From Deltaproteobacteria bacterium (GTDB lineage Bacteria; Desulfobacterota; Desulfuromonadia; Desulfuromonadales; Geopsychrobacteraceae): a stretch of DNA of 64,000 nucleotides. Under the pieces are notes generated by a model. That model did not search any database and was not told where the DNA came from. It saw only the letters and a list, made by a program, of their open reading frames with translations. Below, piece by piece: positions 9,357 through 19,298 of this stretch. Location of the stretch: the NCBI GenBank assembly GCA_024280485.1, contig JAJRQB010000018.1, positions 1 through 64,000 on the forward strand, given 5' to 3'. Every line of letters begins with the position of its first letter. Positions within the stretch are counted from its first letter, which is position 1. Both the position numbers and the translations under genes were made by a program.

Positions 9357-10604
9357 ATGCGCGCAGTCGGTCTGATCACTGAGTATAATCCATTTCATAA
9401 TGGGCACTTGCACCACATGCAGCAGAGTCGATTGTTGGCAGAAGCTGAAGTCACAGTTGCAGTTATGAGTGGTAACTTTTTGCAGCGTGGTGAACCGGCT
9501 CTCTGTGATAAATGGGTGCGGACAGAGATGGCGCTGGCTGCAGGAGTTGACCTGGTTGTTGAACTCCCCTTTATCTTTGCTTGTAATAGTGCCCCGCATT
9601 TTGCAAAAGGTGCGGTTCAGTCTCTTGACGCAATCGGTGGGATTGAGCACCTCTGCTTCGGCAGTGAGGTTGGGCATCTTGACCCCTTGCAGACTTGTGC
9701 TGACTTGCTGGTTGAAAAGAGCACAGAAATTGAACGGCAGTCACAGGAACTTCTCCGGCAAGGAGATAATTACCCGACAGCCCGGGCTGAAATTTTGCGC
9801 ACGATGCTACCTGATTCTGCTGCCATGCAAGCCCTTGAATCTCCCAATAATATTCTCGGCATTGAATATTTGAAGGCGCTGCGCCTGACTGACTCAGAGA
9901 TGACTGCATTGACGGTTCAGCGTTTAGGTGCTGGTTATCATGATCTGCAAGGGGAGGGTTCGATCGCCAGCGCAACAGGAATCCGTCAGATGTTGAAGGA
10001 CGGGGAGGGAGTCGGTACTTTTCTTCCAAAGAATATTACCTCGATCTTGTTTAACGCTTTAGCTGCGGGGAAAACGGCTGAACCTGAGCACTTTTTACGG
10101 ATTCTGCTGGTGAGAATCTTGCGCGGTGCGGCTAGTCTACAGAAGATTTATCAGATTGAGCATGGGTTGGAAAATCGTCTTTTCGAAGTTGCACTGACGG
10201 CGACCTCTCTTGAGGATTTGATTGATGGTATCAAGGTACGTCAGTTGACCCGAACCCGGGTACAGCGGATCCTCTGCCAACTCCTGCATGAGGTTGAAGC
10301 AGAGGTTGCTTTGACATTACTCGATCAAGGTCCGCTTTATCTCCATTTGCTCGGTTGCACAAAAAAGGGGGAGAAGTTTCTTTCTGCCAGTCGAAAAAAT
10401 CGTCGCCTGCCATTGGTCGGTAACTATTCTCGAATTCATAACCAGCTGCAAAGGTTCTATGGTCGTGATAGTGCGTACTACCGATTGGCACTTGAACAAT
10501 TACGGCTTGAACTGAGAGCGAGTGATAATTATGCGCTGTTGCAAAAAGGATTTTCGGCACGCCGGCAAAGTGATTTCTTTGAAACGGTGAGACGACAACA
10601 GTAG
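9357..10604 (+). CDS. tmcAL: tRNA(Met) cytidine acetate ligase
   Basis: HIGH-type nucleotidyltransferase of 415 residues (formerly YlbM/DUF795). Known: TmcAL uses ATP and acetate to acetylate the wobble cytidine of elongator tRNA-Met. Seen: the N-terminal nucleotidyltransferase signature GLITEYNPFHNGHLHH, MSGNFLQRGEP near residue 40, the LPF and APHFAKGAV segments, and the C-terminal ATGIRQML-type helix region. The length is typical. GAGG lies nine bases before ATG. It converges on rmuC with only 16 bases between the stops. Confidence 0.88.
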   Translation: MRAVGLITEYNPFHNGHLHHMQQSRLLAEAEVTVAVMSGNFLQRGEPALCDKWVRTEMALAAGVDLVVELPFIFACNSAPHFAKGAVQSLDAIGGIEHLCFGSEVGHLDPLQTCADLLVEKSTEIERQSQELLRQGDNYPTARAEILRTMLPDSAAMQALESPNNILGIEYLKALRLTDSEMTALTVQRLGAGYHDLQGEGSIASATGIRQMLKDGEGVGTFLPKNITSILFNALAAGKTAEPEHFLRILLVRILRGAASLQKIYQIEHGLENRLFEVALTATSLEDLIDGIKVRQLTRTRVQRILCQLLHEVEAEVALTLLDQGPLYLHLLGCTKKGEKFLSASRKNRRLPLVGNYSRIHNQLQRFYGRDSAYYRLALEQLRLELRASDNYALLQKGFSARRQSDFFETVRRQQ

Positions 10605-10620
10605 TACTTAATTTCACACA

Positions 10621-11886
10621 TCAATCAAATTCTGGCGGCTTTTGAGGACTGGTTTCGATCAAGTCAGGGCTGGCGATCTCTCTCTCGCTGCCTGCACCCA
10701 TCTCCTTAAAGCGTCGGGCACTGACCAGTACCCGCCTGTCGAGTGAGGACATCGCTTGATTGTAGCTGTCGACCGCTTTGCCAAGTCCTTTGCCCATTGC
10801 ATGAAAATGCTCCTCTAGGACCGCAATCCGCCCATAGAGTTCCCGCCCCAATTGACTGATCGCCTGGGCGTTTTCGGTCAATTTCTCCTGCTGCCAACCG
10901 TAAGCGACTGAGCGTAAAAGAGCGATCAGGGTTGTCGGCGTAGCGAGCAGAACTTTTTGATCGACCCCAATCTCAATCAGGGAGGGATCCTGTTCCAGCG
11001 CGGCGGAAAAGAAAGTTTCTCCCGGTAAAAAAAGCACGACAAATTCGGGAGTTGGTTGGAACTGCTCCCAGTAGTTTTTAGCTGATAATTTTCCAAGATG
11101 GTCGCGGACCTGTCGCGCATGATCTTTTAGATATTTACAACGCTTCTCTTCATCTCCTGCTTCAAGGGACTCAAGGTATGCCGCCAAAGGGGCTTTGGCA
11201 TCGACAACAATATTTCGTCCGTTCGGCAAACGGATAATCATGTCTGGGCGAAGACGCCCACCTTCGGTATTTGCTGATTGCTGTTCCTCAAAATCACAAT
11301 GGTTGAGCATGCCAGCCATTTCAACGACGCGTCTTAGCTGCATTTCGCCCCAGCGGCCTCGAACTGTCGGGGCACGAAGAGCTTTGACCAGATTGCTGGT
11401 TTCACGATCAAGGCTGCGCTGACTTTCCAGCATCGTCTTGAGCTGCTCATCCAGGCGTGCGTAGGCTCCAGTGCGCGCCTGCTCGAGTTGGCCAATCCGC
11501 AGATCGACCTTGCTGAGTGCTTCCTGTAGTGGTTTGACAAGTTGGTCGATGGCCAGTTGGCGGTTGCTAAGATCTCCCTTGGCCTCAGACTGAAACTGCT
11601 CCATCTTGGTCTGGGCCAGATCCAGGAAGCTGCGGTTGTTGGCATTTAAGGCCTCGGCCGAGAGCGCTTTGAACGCCTGCTGCAATTGTTGTTGATTCTG
11701 TTTGAGTAAGGCTAACTTCTCTTCGGAAGATTGTCGTTCGGCTTCAAGTCGTGCACGATATTCGATAGCTGCTCTTTCGTACTGATTTGCTCTTTTTCTG
11801 CCGATTTGAAGACCTGCACCCAGGCCGATCAGGCCGCTCAGCAGTGTGGTCGCGATAGTTAATATTAGTGGTGATATCTCGGTCAC
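10621..11886 (-). CDS. rmuC: DNA recombination protein RmuC
   Basis: Membrane-anchored PD-(D/E)XK-type nuclease-fold protein linked in E. coli to suppression of inversions at short repeats. The 421 residues show one N-terminal membrane segment (about 5-25), a coiled-coil to about 170, and the RmuC core with VRGRWGEMQLRRVVE near 176, RPDMIIRLPNG near 213 and VVDAKAPL near 226. The start is a GTG at 11886 with an AGGAAA-like site upstream. It stands alone on this strand. Confidence 0.92.
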   Translation of the reverse strand: MTEISPLILTIATTLLSGLIGLGAGLQIGRKRANQYERAAIEYRARLEAERQSSEEKLALLKQNQQQLQQAFKALSAEALNANNRSFLDLAQTKMEQFQSEAKGDLSNRQLAIDQLVKPLQEALSKVDLRIGQLEQARTGAYARLDEQLKTMLESQRSLDRETSNLVKALRAPTVRGRWGEMQLRRVVEMAGMLNHCDFEEQQSANTEGGRLRPDMIIRLPNGRNIVVDAKAPLAAYLESLEAGDEEKRCKYLKDHARQVRDHLGKLSAKNYWEQFQPTPEFVVLFLPGETFFSAALEQDPSLIEIGVDQKVLLATPTTLIALLRSVAYGWQQEKLTENAQAISQLGRELYGRIAVLEEHFHAMGKGLGKAVDSYNQAMSSLDRRVLVSARRFKEMGAGSEREIASPDLIETSPQKPPEFD

Positions 11887-12025
11887 AGGCGTTTCCTATT
11901 TTCTGTTTTCGCAGGTTAAAGATTGACGACAAAATAGCAGAGAGGAATGTTGATCTGCAAGTCAGGGATTGTCAGTTGGAAAATGTGGGATACAATTAAG
12001 AAGGTCTATACTGCGGGGGGCTCGC

Positions 12026-12697
12026 ATGGGTTTGACTTTTAGTTTTGCAGAGGTTAATCGAGAATGCAGCCGAAGTTACTCCTCTCTTGCGCTGCAGCCA
12101 GGAATCCGCCTTAAGCCTTTGTATCATAATTGTGAGAGGCTACTTGATCACTATCACCCTGATCGACTCAGTTTGCTCGCTTGCAGGGCTGGTTGTGGCG
12201 ACTGTTGTATCCTTAAAGTTTCCGTACTACTTCCCGAGGCGTTGGCCATTATTGAATACCTTGAAGCGCAGCCTGGATCAGTTCGGACGAGCCTTGAGAA
12301 AAAGCTGGATCAAGTTTGGACCCGGATTAGCGGTGCCGAAGGTGACGAGTGGGGCGGGATGCGGCAATCTTGTGTATTTCTAGACACCACCGAGAATTGT
12401 ACGATTTATTCAGTGCGCCCCCTTTTATGTCGGGGTGTAACTTCGACAGATGCTGATAACTGCAAGCAGGCGCTCAATGCTGAGTGTGATGATGATAAAT
12501 CAGCGGTAGAGATGAACCTGTTTCAGCGCGAACTTTTTCAAACTGCATATGTTGGCTTGAGTGTCGGGTTAGAGAAAATGGGAGTTGATAACCGCGGTTT
12601 TGAATTGACCGGAATAGTCCGTGCTTTGCTTCGTGATCCTCAGCTATGTTCCGAGCTGCAAACGGGGCTGCGACTCAACTGGAGCGACTTAACCTAG
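12026..12697 (+). CDS. YkgJ-family cysteine cluster protein
   Basis: Small cytoplasmic protein, 223 residues from the chosen start, with a putative zinc- or iron-binding cysteine cluster. Seen: CRAGCGDCC near residues 55-63, then a CVFLD segment near 112, C(x2)YSVRPLLCRG near 120-131 and further cysteines (DNCKQ, AEC). This is the family's typical two-part cysteine layout. The frame extends upstream to 11969, but ATG 12026 follows a GGGGGG site and removes a low-complexity leader. Its role is unknown. It converges on a small membrane protein gene. Confidence 0.72.
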   Translation: MGLTFSFAEVNRECSRSYSSLALQPGIRLKPLYHNCERLLDHYHPDRLSLLACRAGCGDCCILKVSVLLPEALAIIEYLEAQPGSVRTSLEKKLDQVWTRISGAEGDEWGGMRQSCVFLDTTENCTIYSVRPLLCRGVTSTDADNCKQALNAECDDDKSAVEMNLFQRELFQTAYVGLSVGLEKMGVDNRGFELTGIVRALLRDPQLCSELQTGLRLNWSDLT

Positions 12698-12706
12698 ACT
12701 GGGGAA

Positions 12707-13072
12707 TTAGTTATATTTGTTCACCAGAATTAAATATTGGACCAGACCGAAGATTGAAATGCAGAGCATGACAATGAGTGACGCCCGCGTATGATCTTCT
12801 TTACGGCGTTTGCGCTTACTGTTAATAATAAGTCCTCCAATGCTGCTAAAAAAGCAGAGGAGCAGTAAGTAAAAGAGATATTGCATCAACTCCAGATCCC
12901 AGGAGCGCCGTAATCTCAGATCGTAGAAACGGTCAAAAAAAGTTTCAATTTCGGGCTTGGCAACGGCAGTGATGAAGAGGGCCGCAACAAGACTGACGCC
13001 GCTCAGTAGGCCTGACCATGTCAGAAGTTTTATCCAGAGGTCTGGTCCTTGGCGACGATCAATCTTTCGGGC
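12707..13072 (-). CDS. Hypothetical membrane protein
   Basis: I do not recognise this protein of 121 residues. Seen: three predicted membrane segments (about residues 18-38, 63-80 and 99-117) with a basic KRKRRKED loop between the second and third, and a basic N-terminus. ATG 13072 was chosen over 13105 because AAGGAG sits just upstream. It is divergent from clpS and may share its promoter region, but nothing links it functionally to the Clp genes. Confidence 0.6.
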   Translation of the reverse strand, partial: ARKIDRRQGPDLWIKLLTWSGLLSGVSLVAALFITAVAKPEIETFFDRFYDLRLRRSWDLELMQYLFYLLLLCFFSSIGGLIINSKRKRRKEDHTRASLIVMLCISIFGLVQYLILVNKYN

Positions 13073-13155
13073 CATCAGTTTCTCCTTGACCATCTTTTCG
13101 GTCAATTTAGGTTATGTTAGAATGTAGCATTATCAGACAAGGAGCATTGTGTCGC

Positions 13156-13464
13156 ATGAGTCGGGATCAACAGTTGCCATCAATTATCAGCCGGGCGCAG
13201 GATATTACGAAAACGCCGCCACTGTTTAAGGTTTTGATGCATAATGACGATTATACCACTATGGAGTTTGTCGTCGAGGTTTTGCAGTCGATTTTTCACC
13301 AGAGTGACACTGCAGCCGAACGGATTATGTTAGCGATTCACTTTCAGGGTTTGGGCCACTGCGGCACTTATCCATTTGCCATTGCCGAGACCAAAGTTGA
13401 AGAAGTATGCAGCAGGGCACGCAAGGCAGGCTATCCGCTGCGTTGCAGTATCGAGAAGGAGTAA
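13156..13464 (+). CDS. clpS: ATP-dependent Clp protease adaptor ClpS
   Basis: N-recognin adaptor that binds destabilising N-terminal residues and hands substrates to ClpAP. Seen: the core KVLMHNDDYTTMEFVVEVL with the NDDYT/MEFV substrate pocket, the AIHFQGLGHCGTYPFAIAE segment, and a flexible N-terminal extension typical of ClpS. ATG 13156 lies 12 bases after AAGGAG; an in-frame TTG at 13147 is closer to that site and is an alternative. It is followed by clpA after 12 bases and then aat. Confidence 0.92.
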   Translation: MSRDQQLPSIISRAQDITKTPPLFKVLMHNDDYTTMEFVVEVLQSIFHQSDTAAERIMLAIHFQGLGHCGTYPFAIAETKVEEVCSRARKAGYPLRCSIEKE

Positions 13465-13476
13465 TAGAGATAATTT

Positions 13477-15720
13477 ATGTTTAATCATGATGTTCAGATA
13501 GCCTTTACTCTGGCGGTTAGAGAGGCGCAGCGGCGGCGTCACGAATATTTGACCACCGAACATATCCTTTATGCCCTGCTCTTTGAAGGGAGCGGCCAGC
13601 AGGTTATCAGCGTCTGCGGCGGTGATGTTGAAGAGCTTAAGCGTCAACTGGAGGATTTCTTCGACAAGCATCTTGTCTCATTGCCCGCAGAGGTTGAGGA
13701 TGATGAGGTTCCGCGTCAGACTTTGGCTCTGCAACGCATGTTGCAACGCACGGTGCTACATATGCAATCTTCAAATCAGGACGAGGTCGGAGTCGGCGAC
13801 CTGTTGGCAGCGATACTTGAAGAAGAGAACAGTCACGCTTGTTTTTTCCTTGCAGGTCAAGGGATAGAGCGGGTAGACGTTCTGGATTATATCTCGCATG
13901 GCACAGGGGATTCTTCATCTGAACCAGCTCAGGATCAACCCTCATCTCCGCAACCCGATGAGGGGAGCAAACCCAAAAAAAACGCCAGCGATCCGCTGAA
14001 GGCCTTCACCCACGATTTGATCGCGCGCGCAAAAACAGGCAAGATTGATCCATTGATTGGTCGTGAGCAAGAGCTTGAACGTACTTTATTGGTCCTGTGC
14101 CGACGGCGCAAGAATAACCCGATTTTTGTCGGGGAGCCGGGGGTTGGTAAGACCGCAATGGCTGAAGGTTTGGCGTTGCGCGTCGCCAGTGGGGATGTCC
14201 CTGATCTGCTTCAAAACAGTGAACTCTTCACTCTCGACATGGGTGCGCTATTGGCTGGAACCAAGTTTCGTGGTGACTTTGAGGAGCGCCTCAAGGCGGT
14301 TATCAAGGCGCTACAGAAACGGGATACGGCCATCTTGTTTACTGATGAAATTCACACGATTGTCGGGGCTGGTGCGACCAGCGGCGGAAGTCTCGATGCA
14401 TCAAATATCCTTAAACCAGTCCTTGGATCGGGAGAGTTGCGTTGCATTGGTTCGACCACCTATGAAGAGTATCGCAATCTGTTTGATAAGGATCGTGCCC
14501 TTTCACGACGTTTCCAGAAGATCGATCTGGCCGAACCTTCAGCAGAAGAGAGTCGGGCGATTCTGGAAGGACTTAAGGGGAAATACGAAGAGCATCACCA
14601 GGTCTCTTATTCCGCTGAGGCCCTTGATGTCGCTGTGCAACTGGCGATCAAGCACTTGCCTCAACGCCACCTTCCAGACAAGGCGATCGATGTCATCGAT
14701 GAGGCCGGCGCTCAGCAGAGGCTGTCGCAACAGAACTCTAAGCCAATTAGAGTTAATGAAATAGAGAAGGTGGTGGCTCTAATGGCGCGGGTCCCGGTCC
14801 GTAGCATCAGTGGCTCCGATCGACAGCAGCTGCGTCATCTTGAACGTGACCTCAAACGAGTGGTTTTCGGACAAGATCCTGCGATTGAAAATCTGGTAAG
14901 GAGTATCCACCGTTCACGTGCTGGACTCGGTCATCCTGATAAACCGGTCGGTTCTTTACTCTTCACCGGGCCAACCGGAGTTGGAAAGACTGAGGTTGCC
15001 AAGCAACTTGCGTCAACCCTCGGGGTTAAATTTCTGCGTTTCGACATGAGTGAGTACATGGAGAAACATTCTGTGGCTCGGCTGATTGGGGCACCACCCG
15101 GTTATGTCGGTTTTGATCAGGGTGGATTGTTGACTGAAAATGTTCGAAAGCACCCCTGGTCGGTATTACTGCTTGATGAGATAGAAAAAGCTCACCCTGA
15201 TCTGTTCAATATTTTATTGCAGGTGATGGATCACGGCACTCTGACTGACAATAACGGAGCCGAGACAGATTTTCGCAATGTGATAGTAATCATGACCAGT
15301 AATATCGGTGGACGTGAAATGAATATTGCACCGATCGGTTTTGGCGAACGCAATGCCGCAGCGCCTATGAAAGCAGTAGAAAAAGCCTTTTCTCCCGAGT
15401 TCCGTAATCGACTGGACGCAGTGTTGACTTTTGCGTCGCTCGACCAGAAGGTGATGCTGCAGGTTGTTGATAAATTTATTGGTGAACTGAAAAGTCAATT
15501 GGCTGAGCGGAACGTTAGCGTTAAATTGAGTACCGCGGCACGACGCTACCTGGCCGAGCGTGGTTATGATCCACTTTTTGGTGCACGACCTTTAGGGCGA
15601 ATGATCCAACAGGAAATTAACGATCCTTTGGCCAGCGAAATCCTTTTCGGTGCGCTAAAAGATGGTGGTGAAGTTAAGGTTGGTTGTCAGGCTGGCAAGC
15701 TCAGCTTTAAATTCAGCTGA
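13477..15720 (+). CDS. clpA: ATP-dependent Clp protease ATPase subunit ClpA
   Basis: Hexameric AAA+ unfoldase that feeds proteins to ClpP. Length 747 residues. Seen: the double Clp-N repeat (residues 1-145), an acidic linker, AAA1 with Walker A GEPGVGKT near 219 and Walker B LFTDEIH near 287, AAA2 with GPTGVGKT near 498 and [10 protein letters not shown] near 567, and an IGFG loop near 620 that corresponds to the ClpP-docking tripeptide. It lies between clpS and aat in an apparent N-degron operon. clpP is not in the window. Confidence 0.95.
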   Translation: MFNHDVQIAFTLAVREAQRRRHEYLTTEHILYALLFEGSGQQVISVCGGDVEELKRQLEDFFDKHLVSLPAEVEDDEVPRQTLALQRMLQRTVLHMQSSNQDEVGVGDLLAAILEEENSHACFFLAGQGIERVDVLDYISHGTGDSSSEPAQDQPSSPQPDEGSKPKKNASDPLKAFTHDLIARAKTGKIDPLIGREQELERTLLVLCRRRKNNPIFVGEPGVGKTAMAEGLALRVASGDVPDLLQNSELFTLDMGALLAGTKFRGDFEERLKAVIKALQKRDTAILFTDEIHTIVGAGATSGGSLDASNILKPVLGSGELRCIGSTTYEEYRNLFDKDRALSRRFQKIDLAEPSAEESRAILEGLKGKYEEHHQVSYSAEALDVAVQLAIKHLPQRHLPDKAIDVIDEAGAQQRLSQQNSKPIRVNEIEKVVALMARVPVRSISGSDRQQLRHLERDLKRVVFGQDPAIENLVRSIHRSRAGLGHPDKPVGSLLFTGPTGVGKTEVAKQLASTLGVKFLRFDMSEYMEKHSVARLIGAPPGYVGFDQGGLLTENVRKHPWSVLLLDEIEKAHPDLFNILLQVMDHGTLTDNNGAETDFRNVIVIMTSNIGGREMNIAPIGFGERNAAAPMKAVEKAFSPEFRNRLDAVLTFASLDQKVMLQVVDKFIGELKSQLAERNVSVKLSTAARRYLAERGYDPLFGARPLGRMIQQEINDPLASEILFGALKDGGEVKVGCQAGKLSFKFS

Positions 15721-15727
15721 GGCTCTT

Positions 15728-16447
15728 TTGTCCTGCATCTACCTTTCTGAAGAACTCTGGTTCCCGCCTGTGGAAGAGGCCGAGGAGATCGGCCTGTTGG
15801 CCATCGGCGGGGATCTTTCGCCGCAGCGTCTATTACTCGCTTACAGCTTGGGTATTTTCCCTTGGTACAATCCTGGCGAACCGATTCTGTGGTGGTCACC
15901 AGACCCTCGCTGTGTCCTCTTTCCAGATCAGATTCATATCTCAAGATCCCTGCATAAAGTTCTGAAACGTGGTGATTTCCATGTGACTTTTGACCGAGAC
16001 TTTTCTGCTGTTATCGAGGGCTGTCGTCAGGTACGCACTGAGCAGGGGACCTGGATCACGCCTGAAATGTACAGCGCCTATGTTGAACTACATCGGCTCG
16101 GATTTGCGCATTCGGTTGAATGCTGGCAAGACGATCAGCTGGTTGGTGGGTTATATGGCATCAGTGTGGGACGTTGTTTTTTTGGAGAATCGATGTTCAG
16201 TCGAGTCACCAATGCCTCGAAGGTGGCGATGGTGACTCTATGCCGACAACTGCAAATACTGGGATTTCGTCTGCTTGATTGTCAGCAGAGCAGTGAGCAC
16301 CTGTTGAGTCTTGGCGCGACTGAAATTACGCGCGATTTTTTTTGCAGTCTGTTGGCAGATGGGTTGCCAGGCGACGGGCAGAAACTCAAGTCTAACTTTC
16401 CAGCCTCGTCGCCTGCAGAAGACTCTTCTATATTGCGCTCTCACTGA
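15728..16447 (+). CDS. aat: Leucyl/phenylalanyl-tRNA--protein transferase
   Basis: Adds Leu or Phe to N-terminal Lys or Arg of proteins, making ClpS substrates. Seen: [40 protein letters not shown] and FGESMFSR, all family hallmarks. An open frame begins inside clpA at 15662, but the conserved start of the family and the GAGG at 15719-15722 favour the TTG at 15728, which gives 240 residues. The 3' end overlaps the convergent rdgC gene by 20 bases. Confidence 0.92.
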   Translation: MSCIYLSEELWFPPVEEAEEIGLLAIGGDLSPQRLLLAYSLGIFPWYNPGEPILWWSPDPRCVLFPDQIHISRSLHKVLKRGDFHVTFDRDFSAVIEGCRQVRTEQGTWITPEMYSAYVELHRLGFAHSVECWQDDQLVGGLYGISVGRCFFGESMFSRVTNASKVAMVTLCRQLQILGFRLLDCQQSSEHLLSLGATEITRDFFCSLLADGLPGDGQKLKSNFPASSPAEDSSILRSH

Positions 16448-17603
16448 ACCATGTCGTCATAGCGGTTGCTTCAGCAGCCCAGCTGTCATTCAGACGACAT
16501 TCAAGAAAGGCTTTCAGCAAGCTGGCGAAGAGCTGCTCACCTTCTTCGATTGTGCCGAGTTTGGTGTAGAAAGCGGCTTCAGCTTCAAGGGCAGGATCAT
16601 CCTCAGGGTCACCATCAGGCTTGTTCATAGGGGTACGAAACCCTGCGAAACTGAAACGCTCACCCTTTAAGGTTAATTTCCAGTTCTGCTCCTCTCCAAG
16701 GCTCATATGCAGGGTTGCTTCTGCAATCCGTTTACCACTACGCAGTACGGCGCAGACTTCAGTAAAGCGGTCCTGTGGGCCAGCAACTGAAATTTTTTGC
16801 TCGCCTTCCTGACCGCTTCCTAATAATAGCAAGCGGTTGTCCAGCCAGGCTGTGAATGGCTGATCTTTAAGGAGTGGCCCGTCAGTAGAGACCGCATATC
16901 CAGAGTCAGAATTAAGGCTGCGATAGAGCAACCATTGTAAAAAATCTTCACCCATCCAGCCATTGGCCTCGATCTCTTCGAGAGCAGATTCACTGTTGGC
17001 CTGATTCAAATTATTTAGTCGTTCTTGCTGCTCTTGGGTCGCGAGTTTTTTTGCACGCGCCATGGGGGTCAACAGGCACAGACGTAACTCGGGAAAACTC
17101 TGGTGAAACAACCCCTGGAAGCTATCAATTCGATTCTGACTTAAAGAGGTAAAGCGCAGCAGGCCGCTGTTAATATCCCATACGATATCCGATACTGCGG
17201 GTACGGGCAGGGTTCGACTGAAGAGCATGCTACTGGCTTGATCCCGGATGGTTTCGCGTTCCTGCTTGGGAACCCGGTTGAAGGTCGGGTGAGCGGAGAG
17301 AAAGTCACCACTGATACGCGCAATTTCTCGCTTGAGAAGCGCGGCCGGAATTTTTCGCCGATCCTCGCGCAAGGCAAAGCAGATCATTTGTTCCCTGCGC
17401 AGTTTACGTTCTTCACTGAATTCTGTCGCGTCATTGTCATCCAGTTCAACCCACCCGCAACTGTATTCATCCGCCGAGTTTTCTATCGATCGGAATCGTT
17501 CGTTATTGAGACGTTCGGTCAAAAGTTGAAAAATTTGATCCTGTGGCAGGGTGCCGATAACTTCAAAATGGCAAATGCCTGCTGAAGGCGCAAGAAGCCC
17601 CAT
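16428..17603 (-). CDS. rdgC: RdgC-like recombination-associated protein
   Basis: Protein of 391 residues resembling the long RdgC form in delta-proteobacteria. Known: E. coli RdgC is a ring-shaped DNA-binding protein that modulates RecA. Seen: the CGWVELDD segment near residue 50, [15 protein letters not shown] near 80-95, [14 protein letters not shown] near 130-143 and [15 protein letters not shown] near 149. The match is by remembered family pattern only. It is longer than E. coli RdgC (about 303 residues), with an acidic C-terminal extension. GAGAGGAT lies before ATG 17603. Confidence 0.7.
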   Translation of the reverse strand: MGLLAPSAGICHFEVIGTLPQDQIFQLLTERLNNERFRSIENSADEYSCGWVELDDNDATEFSEERKLRREQMICFALREDRRKIPAALLKREIARISGDFLSAHPTFNRVPKQERETIRDQASSMLFSRTLPVPAVSDIVWDINSGLLRFTSLSQNRIDSFQGLFHQSFPELRLCLLTPMARAKKLATQEQQERLNNLNQANSESALEEIEANGWMGEDFLQWLLYRSLNSDSGYAVSTDGPLLKDQPFTAWLDNRLLLLGSGQEGEQKISVAGPQDRFTEVCAVLRSGKRIAEATLHMSLGEEQNWKLTLKGERFSFAGFRTPMNKPDGDPEDDPALEAEAAFYTKLGTIEEGEQLFASLLKAFLECRLNDSWAAEATAMTTWFSESAI

Positions 17604-17642
17604 AGTGTTTTATCCTCTCGGTTTAAGCTGATTTAATCGGAA

Positions 17643-18398
17643 TTAACGATGATAGTAGAAATGGTGCGGATAGCCGTGGCGATATTTCAGGTTATGCTCT
17701 GATAAGTCTCCTAGCAAGGTGTTAACTTCTTCGGTGTTCAACAAGCCTTGCTCGATGAAGTAACTCCCCAGTTTGTTCTGTCGGGTGCGTTGGTGAAGTA
17801 AAATAGCCCTAACCTGCAATGAACTGAGCAGGCCGAGCGACTCAGCACGTTCACCGAAACGACCAAGTTTTTTGCAGGTCAGAATCTGTCCAATGTTCTG
17901 ATCGTTGAGCCAACCCCAGCGTTGAGCAATTTTTCCGATTGTTGGCCGTTGCTTGCCCTGCCAGTTCAAGGCATTGAGTAGCGACTTGAACGGGATAAGC
18001 CCACGATAGTAGAGATAAAGTCCGAATTGCAGGGGACGGGTTGGGAGCGGTCCCTGTCCAGTTTTTTTGTGTGCCTGACGTGAAACAGTGCTGGTCGGTT
18101 TTGCTGGTCTGATAGCTGTGTTACCGCGGGTGCGGGCAGAGAACAAATCACGCTGGCGCAGGTAATTTTGAACCAGTTGGTGTGCTTGGTTCAGGTTTTG
18201 AAAAAGCAGCACCTGGCTGCGCTTTTCTTGTGTGATTATCTGGCTGCTGTCAGGGTGGGTCGTTTTTGCTTGTTTACGAAACGCGGATTTTGCTCCAGAG
18301 GGTTGAAGGTATTGCAGAAAACTACGACTTAAAGTGAGATCGTTGCCAAACAGGACGCGACAGGCGCGGAAAGCTTCTGTTTCAGAGATTTGCATCAT
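17643..18398 (-). CDS. J-domain protein with MshEN-like repeats
   Basis: Seen: an N-terminal J-like domain (FRACRVLFG start, then the HPD tripeptide in KTTHPDSS about 45 residues in), a basic linker, and a C-terminal half with three tandem stretches of the form [RKT]-x-G-x6-G-x-L-x6-I-L (TIGKIAQRWGWL, RFGERAESLGLL, KLGSYFIEQGLL). Those resemble the MshEN/GSPII_E_N motif that binds cyclic di-GMP in some proteins. The start is uncertain: the frame is open to a TTG at 18500, just after the PilZ stop, but recognisable homology begins at the Met pair 18398/18395 and no start has a good ribosome site. The PilZ gene upstream strengthens a c-di-GMP link. Confidence 0.6.
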   Translation of the reverse strand: MMQISETEAFRACRVLFGNDLTLSRSFLQYLQPSGAKSAFRKQAKTTHPDSSQIITQEKRSQVLLFQNLNQAHQLVQNYLRQRDLFSARTRGNTAIRPAKPTSTVSRQAHKKTGQGPLPTRPLQFGLYLYYRGLIPFKSLLNALNWQGKQRPTIGKIAQRWGWLNDQNIGQILTCKKLGRFGERAESLGLLSSLQVRAILLHQRTRQNKLGSYFIEQGLLNTEEVNTLLGDLSEHNLKYRHGYPHHFYYHR

Positions 18399-18511
18399 CA
18401 AAAAAATGCGTCCGATTTTGGGAGTTATCCCGTTGATTAAATACCCGGGACGGAGTGTTTGTGGGTTTGATTTATACACTGAACTTGATGCGCGAGACAA
18501 GCTGATTTGGG

Positions 18512-19213
18512 TCAGGAATGTTCTTTGATGAAGCGTTCTATCCGTTTTTGATCCTGCTCCATGATATTAATATACTGCATGCCAGCGTGGACAGTGCCTT
18601 GCTGGTTTTTATCTGTCGTCCACATGATTTCGGCGAGCAAACAGATAGGAGCCTTGGAATCACCAAGGTCCAAAAGCATCAGGCAAATATCGGTAGGTTC
18701 TGCTGGCGGGTGCAGTGAAAAACGGATACCGGTAGCGCTAAGATTCAGTTGACAGGGGTGGAACCCTTCTAAAGGGATTGACTGAGGGGTGGAGCTTGAC
18801 AGGATTAAGGCATTCTTATGCCAAGTTTCTCGTAATTTAAGTAAAGAGTTTTTTCCGCGAGTAAAGCGGATGCCGATTGTACAGTCAATACGCTGCTGGG
18901 TTCGACGTTGAAACATTTGCAGGTCTGGCAGGACAAGAACCCTGATCCGATCACCAGCAAGTGGCTCCAGATAGGTCACTGTGACCTTGACGCCCAGTCC
19001 TAGGGCATCGGTACTGAGTTCAAAGGGCATATCTTCAGTAAAGGGGTATTGTGCAACTGCGTTTGGCCCGTAAGGGAGGGTCAGGTTAAAGTAGTTGGCA
19101 TTGCCACTATGAATGCTGGCACTGAGCAACTCGTTGCGGCCCTCAGGGTGGAGCGGCATCTTGGCGCGTAATTGCACTTTTTGCCCGGCTTTAAAGTATC
19201 GCTGGTAAATCAT
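18512..19213 (-). CDS. PilZ-domain c-di-GMP-binding protein (YcgR-like)
   Basis: Protein of 233 residues with an N-terminal YcgR-type beta domain and a C-terminal PilZ domain. Seen: the RRTQQR motif near residue 105, which fits RxxxR, followed by NLSATGIRF near 153, which fits (D/N)xSxxG. Both c-di-GMP contacts appear intact. Known: such proteins act as flagellar brakes or modulate motility and secretion. No flagellar gene is nearby; the downstream partner is the J-domain/MshEN-like gene, 11 to 113 bases away depending on its start. Confidence 0.82.
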   Translation of the reverse strand: MIYQRYFKAGQKVQLRAKMPLHPEGRNELLSASIHSGNANYFNLTLPYGPNAVAQYPFTEDMPFELSTDALGLGVKVTVTYLEPLAGDRIRVLVLPDLQMFQRRTQQRIDCTIGIRFTRGKNSLLKLRETWHKNALILSSSTPQSIPLEGFHPCQLNLSATGIRFSLHPPAEPTDICLMLLDLGDSKAPICLLAEIMWTTDKNQQGTVHAGMQYINIMEQDQKRIERFIKEHS

Positions 19214-19237
19214 TTAGACTTATGCACTTTCGGAAAG

Positions 19238-19260
19238 ATGGGGGCACAGAGGGCCCCCAT
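19238..19260 (-). terminator. GC-rich hairpin after the hexaheme cytochrome gene
   Basis: ATGGGGGC at 19238-19245 pairs with GCCCCCAT at 19253-19260. On the minus strand it lies downstream of the cytochrome stop; the T-run is short. Confidence 0.45.
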
Positions 19261-19298
19261 CCCTTTTAATACATGGTGCACAAACCGTCACGATCTCT

